A DNA stretch of 8,363 nucleotides. It comes from an uncultured Eubacteriales bacterium. GTDB lineage: Bacteria > Bacillota > Clostridia > Christensenellales > UBA1242. The stretch spans positions 1 to 8,363 of the forward strand of contig CAJJIV010000045.1 of NCBI GenBank assembly GCA_905187655.1, given 5' to 3'. Position 1 is the first letter of the stretch; every line of letters starts with the position of its first letter. Below, one piece after another: positions 6,642 to 8,363 of the stretch. Made by a program: the position numbers and the translations under genes. Under the pieces are notes generated by a model. The model was not told where the DNA came from. It worked only from the letters and a program-made list of their open reading frames with translations, and searched no databases.

Positions 6642-6753
6642 GCTTAAAAAATACACACTAGGTTTGATTTTTGTGTTGTTGCTTTACTGTAATCTAAGTA
6701 AAGTTGCATAAAAAGAAGAGAGCCTAGGAGGAAAAAACAAGGAGGAAAATAGT
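6642..6753 (+). promoter_or_regulatory. Structured 5' leader of rpsB (candidate autoregulatory element)
   Basis: Three pairings are visible. P1: ACACA (6653-6657) with TGTGT (6672-6676). P2: CTTTACT (6682-6688) with AGTAAAG (6697-6703) around an 8-base loop. P3: CTAGGTTT (6658-6665) with GAGCCTAG (6720-6727), eight pairs including two T:G wobbles. P3 starts in the loop of P1 and reaches the bases overlapping the first AGGAGG. P1 plus P3 would therefore be a pseudoknot, or P1 and P3 could be alternative folds. Many rpsB leaders in other bacteria bind S2 to repress their own translation; that role here is an inference. The structure is by eye, without energies or covariation. Confidence 0.5.
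6726..6749 (+). repeat. Duplicated Shine-Dalgarno sequence before rpsB
   Basis: AGGAGGAAAA occurs at 6726-6735 and again at 6740-6749, an exact 10-base direct repeat with a 14-base period. The second copy is 8 bases from the ATG at 6754 and is the functional ribosome binding site. The first is 22 bases away, with no start codon at a usable distance. Confidence 0.8.
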
Positions 6754-7647
6754 ATGTCAGTAGTATCAATGAAACAACTACTAGAAGCAGGTGTTCACTT
6801 TGGTCATCCAACCCATAAGTGGAATCCTAAAATGAAAAAGTATATTTTTACAGCAAGGAATAATATTTATATTCTTAATCTTGAACAAACAGTTGAACAA
6901 ATAGACAAAGCATATGCATTTGTTAAAAAGACCGTTGAAGAAGGTAAATCTATACTATTTGTTGGAACAAAAAAGCAGGCTAAAGATGCTATCATAGAAG
7001 AAGCACAAAGATGTGGTCAATTTTATGTTGGAAGTCGTTGGTTAGGTGGTACCTTAACAAACTTTAAAACAATTAGAACCAGAATTGAAAGACTTAACAA
7101 GTTAAATCAAATGGAAAAAACTGGAGAGTTTGATTTATTACCTAAGAAAGAAGTATTAAAATTAAAGGCCGAAAGAGACAAACTTGAAGAAAATCTTGGC
7201 GGTATCAAAGATATGAGAACTTTGCCAGGTGCACTTTTTGTCGTTGACCCTAACAAAGAATATATTGCCGTAAGAGAAGCACGTTCATTACACATTCCTA
7301 TTGTTGGCTTAGTAGACACAAATTGCGATCCAGATGCAGTTGATTACGTAATCCCTGGTAACGATGATGCAATAAGAGCCGTTAAGCTAATTGCTGGTGC
7401 AATGGCTTATGCTGTCATTGAAGCAAAAGAAGGTGAAGAGGGCTTAGCAAGAATTAAAGAAGCAGACCAAAAAGCCGAAGAAGAAGCAAATGCAAAACTA
7501 GAAACTGAAAAGCAAACTGAAACTACAGTATCAGAAACTAAGGAAGAAGTTAAAGAAGAAAAAAATGTAGTTGAAGAAAAGACAGTTGAAGAAGAACCAA
7601 AGAAAAAGACAACCAGAAAGAAAGCAGAACCAAAAACCGAAGAATAA
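6754..7647 (+). CDS. rpsB: 30S ribosomal protein S2
   Basis: 297 residues. S2 binds the 30S subunit late in assembly and is needed, with S1 where present, for mRNA binding. The core (1-~225) is complete: SMKQLLEAGVHFGHPTHKWNPK at the start, the S2 signature YVGSRWLGGTLTNFKTI, and LPGALFVVDPNKEYIAVREA with LVDTNCDP and VDYVIPGNDDAIRAV. The last ~70 residues (227-297) are an added tail: an acidic, helix-prone, Glu/Lys-rich section (230-280) and a basic KKKTTRKK patch near the end. Typical bacterial S2 is about 230-260 residues, so the tail is longer than usual though not unprecedented. The start is fixed by AAGGAGG (6739-6745), 8 bases upstream, and by the family N-terminus. tsf follows after 22 bases with no terminator, the classic rpsB-tsf operon order. 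Confidence 0.98.
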   Translation: MSVVSMKQLLEAGVHFGHPTHKWNPKMKKYIFTARNNIYILNLEQTVEQIDKAYAFVKKTVEEGKSILFVGTKKQAKDAIIEEAQRCGQFYVGSRWLGGTLTNFKTIRTRIERLNKLNQMEKTGEFDLLPKKEVLKLKAERDKLEENLGGIKDMRTLPGALFVVDPNKEYIAVREARSLHIPIVGLVDTNCDPDAVDYVIPGNDDAIRAVKLIAGAMAYAVIEAKEGEEGLARIKEADQKAEEEANAKLETEKQTETTVSETKEEVKEEKNVVEEKTVEEEPKKKTTRKKAEPKTEE

Positions 7648-7669
7648 TTTAATTAATAGGAGAAAATTT

Positions 7670-8326
7670 ATGTTTACTGCACAAGATGTTAAGTCATTAA
7701 GAGAAAAGACCGGTGTTGGTATGATGGATTGCAAAAAAGCATTAACTGAAACCAATGGCGATATGGAAAAGGCTATTGAATACCTAAGAGAAAAAGGTAT
7801 GTCTGCTGCCGCTAAGAAAGCTGGAAGAATTGCTGCTGAAGGTATTGTTACTTCTTATATTCATTCAAATGGTAAAATTGGTGTTTTACTAGAAGTAAAT
7901 TGTGAAACAGACTTTGTCGCAAAAAATGAAGCATTTGTTGATTTCTGTCATGACATTGCAATGCAAATAGCAGCTGCAAAACCAGAAGTTGTAAGAATTG
8001 AAGATTTAAGTGAAGAAGCCGTTAACAAAGAGAGAGAAATATACAAAGCACAAGTGCTAAACGAAGGCAAACCAGAAGCAGTTGCTGACAAAATTGTTGA
8101 AGGCAAAATAAAGAAATACTATAAAGATGTTGTTTTAATGGAACAAGATTTTGTTAAAGACAGCACAAAAACAATTAGTCAATTACTAAATGAAACTGTA
8201 CTAAAAACTGGCGAAAAAATAACCATAAGAAGATTTACTCGTTATGAAATGGGTGAAGGTCTAGAAAAGAGAAAAGATAATTTTGCTGAAGAAGTTATGG
8301 CTCAAACAGAAACGAAAAAAGATTAA
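7670..8326 (+). CDS. tsf: Translation elongation factor Ts (short form)
   Basis: 218 residues. EF-Ts is the nucleotide-exchange factor that releases GDP from EF-Tu. The start at 7670 is chosen because AGGAGA (7658-7663) lies 6 bases upstream and MFTAQDVKSLREKTGVGMMDCKKAL is the family N-terminus. The frame is open upstream inside rpsB, but that Lys-rich stretch is an overlap artefact. Residues 1-~55 are the UBA-like EF-Tu-binding domain. VNCETDFVAKNEAF follows, with the Thr80-Asp81-Phe82-Val83 motif that inserts into the EF-Tu nucleotide site. The core ends in a KITIRRFTRYEMGEGLEKRKDNF-like region, then a short charged tail. The length is near that of the compact Thermus-type protein and well below the ~280-290 residues of E. 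coli and Bacillus, so one core subdomain is probably missing by lineage, not by truncation. No clear terminator appears in the 37 bases after the TAA. Confidence 0.97.
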   Translation: MFTAQDVKSLREKTGVGMMDCKKALTETNGDMEKAIEYLREKGMSAAAKKAGRIAAEGIVTSYIHSNGKIGVLLEVNCETDFVAKNEAFVDFCHDIAMQIAAAKPEVVRIEDLSEEAVNKEREIYKAQVLNEGKPEAVADKIVEGKIKKYYKDVVLMEQDFVKDSTKTISQLLNETVLKTGEKITIRRFTRYEMGEGLEKRKDNFAEEVMAQTETKKD

Positions 8327-8363
8327 TAGACAAAATTTTTAAATTGGGCATTGTTAATTCAAT

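Noticed and set aside
7571..7669. N-terminal extension of EF-Ts overlapping the end of rpsB
   Set aside because: The 33 extra residues are a Lys-rich shadow of the rpsB tail. AGGAGA and the conserved EF-Ts N-terminus mark the start at 7670.
1..8363. Possible reassignment of TGA (no gene here ends in TGA)
   Set aside because: Eight genes are too few, TAA is expected to dominate at this base composition, and tryptophan is encoded by TGG with no in-frame TGA in any gene.
8327..8363. Terminator or start of another gene after tsf
   Set aside because: Only 37 bases, with no convincing hairpin, ribosome binding site or start codon visible.

Overview
The window is strongly AT-rich and all eight recognisable genes lie on the + strand. 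Ribosome binding sites are strong (AGGAGG or GGGGGA type), promoters are sigma-70-like with 17-nt spacers, and terminators are A/U-flanked hairpins. Together with a ruvX-DUF1292 pair, this points to a low-GC Gram-positive of the Firmicutes, most likely an uncultured gut clostridial or related lineage. The assignment is an inference from style and gene content. I saw no tRNA, rRNA, CRISPR array, insertion sequence or phage gene, and no untranslated stretch longer than about 175 bases.

Layout. (1) 1-2827: a single-gene unit encoding a 902-residue secreted lipoprotein with an M6-type metalloprotease domain, closed by a perfect hairpin terminator. (2) 2909-5356: a two-gene operon with a near-consensus promoter. 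It holds a complete cysteine desulfurase followed after one base by an IscU-like protein. The IscU-like fold keeps one cluster-ligand cysteine and the nearby aspartate, appears to lack the other two cysteines, and carries a low-complexity tail of about 265 residues. A terminator follows. (3) About 5387-5792: a monocistronic 88-residue membrane-anchored, cysteine-containing small protein resembling YtxH. (4) 5826-6582: ruvX (Holliday junction resolvase/16S rRNA maturation family) and a DUF1292 (YrzB-like) gene. (5) 6607-8326: rpsB-tsf with its own promoter and a leader of about 112 nt. The leader contains potential structure and a duplicated Shine-Dalgarno sequence. The last 37 bases after tsf hold nothing I can identify.

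How it fits together. Units 4 and 5 are housekeeping (RNA/DNA maintenance and translation). Unit 2 should mobilise sulfur from cysteine, but its scaffold partner looks unable to hold a conventional three-cysteine Fe-S cluster. That is the most unusual element here. Unit 1 is an accessory surface or secreted function.

Three starts were set by ribosome binding sites and family N-termini rather than by the longest open frame: the desulfurase at 2965, the small membrane protein at 5469, and tsf at 7670.
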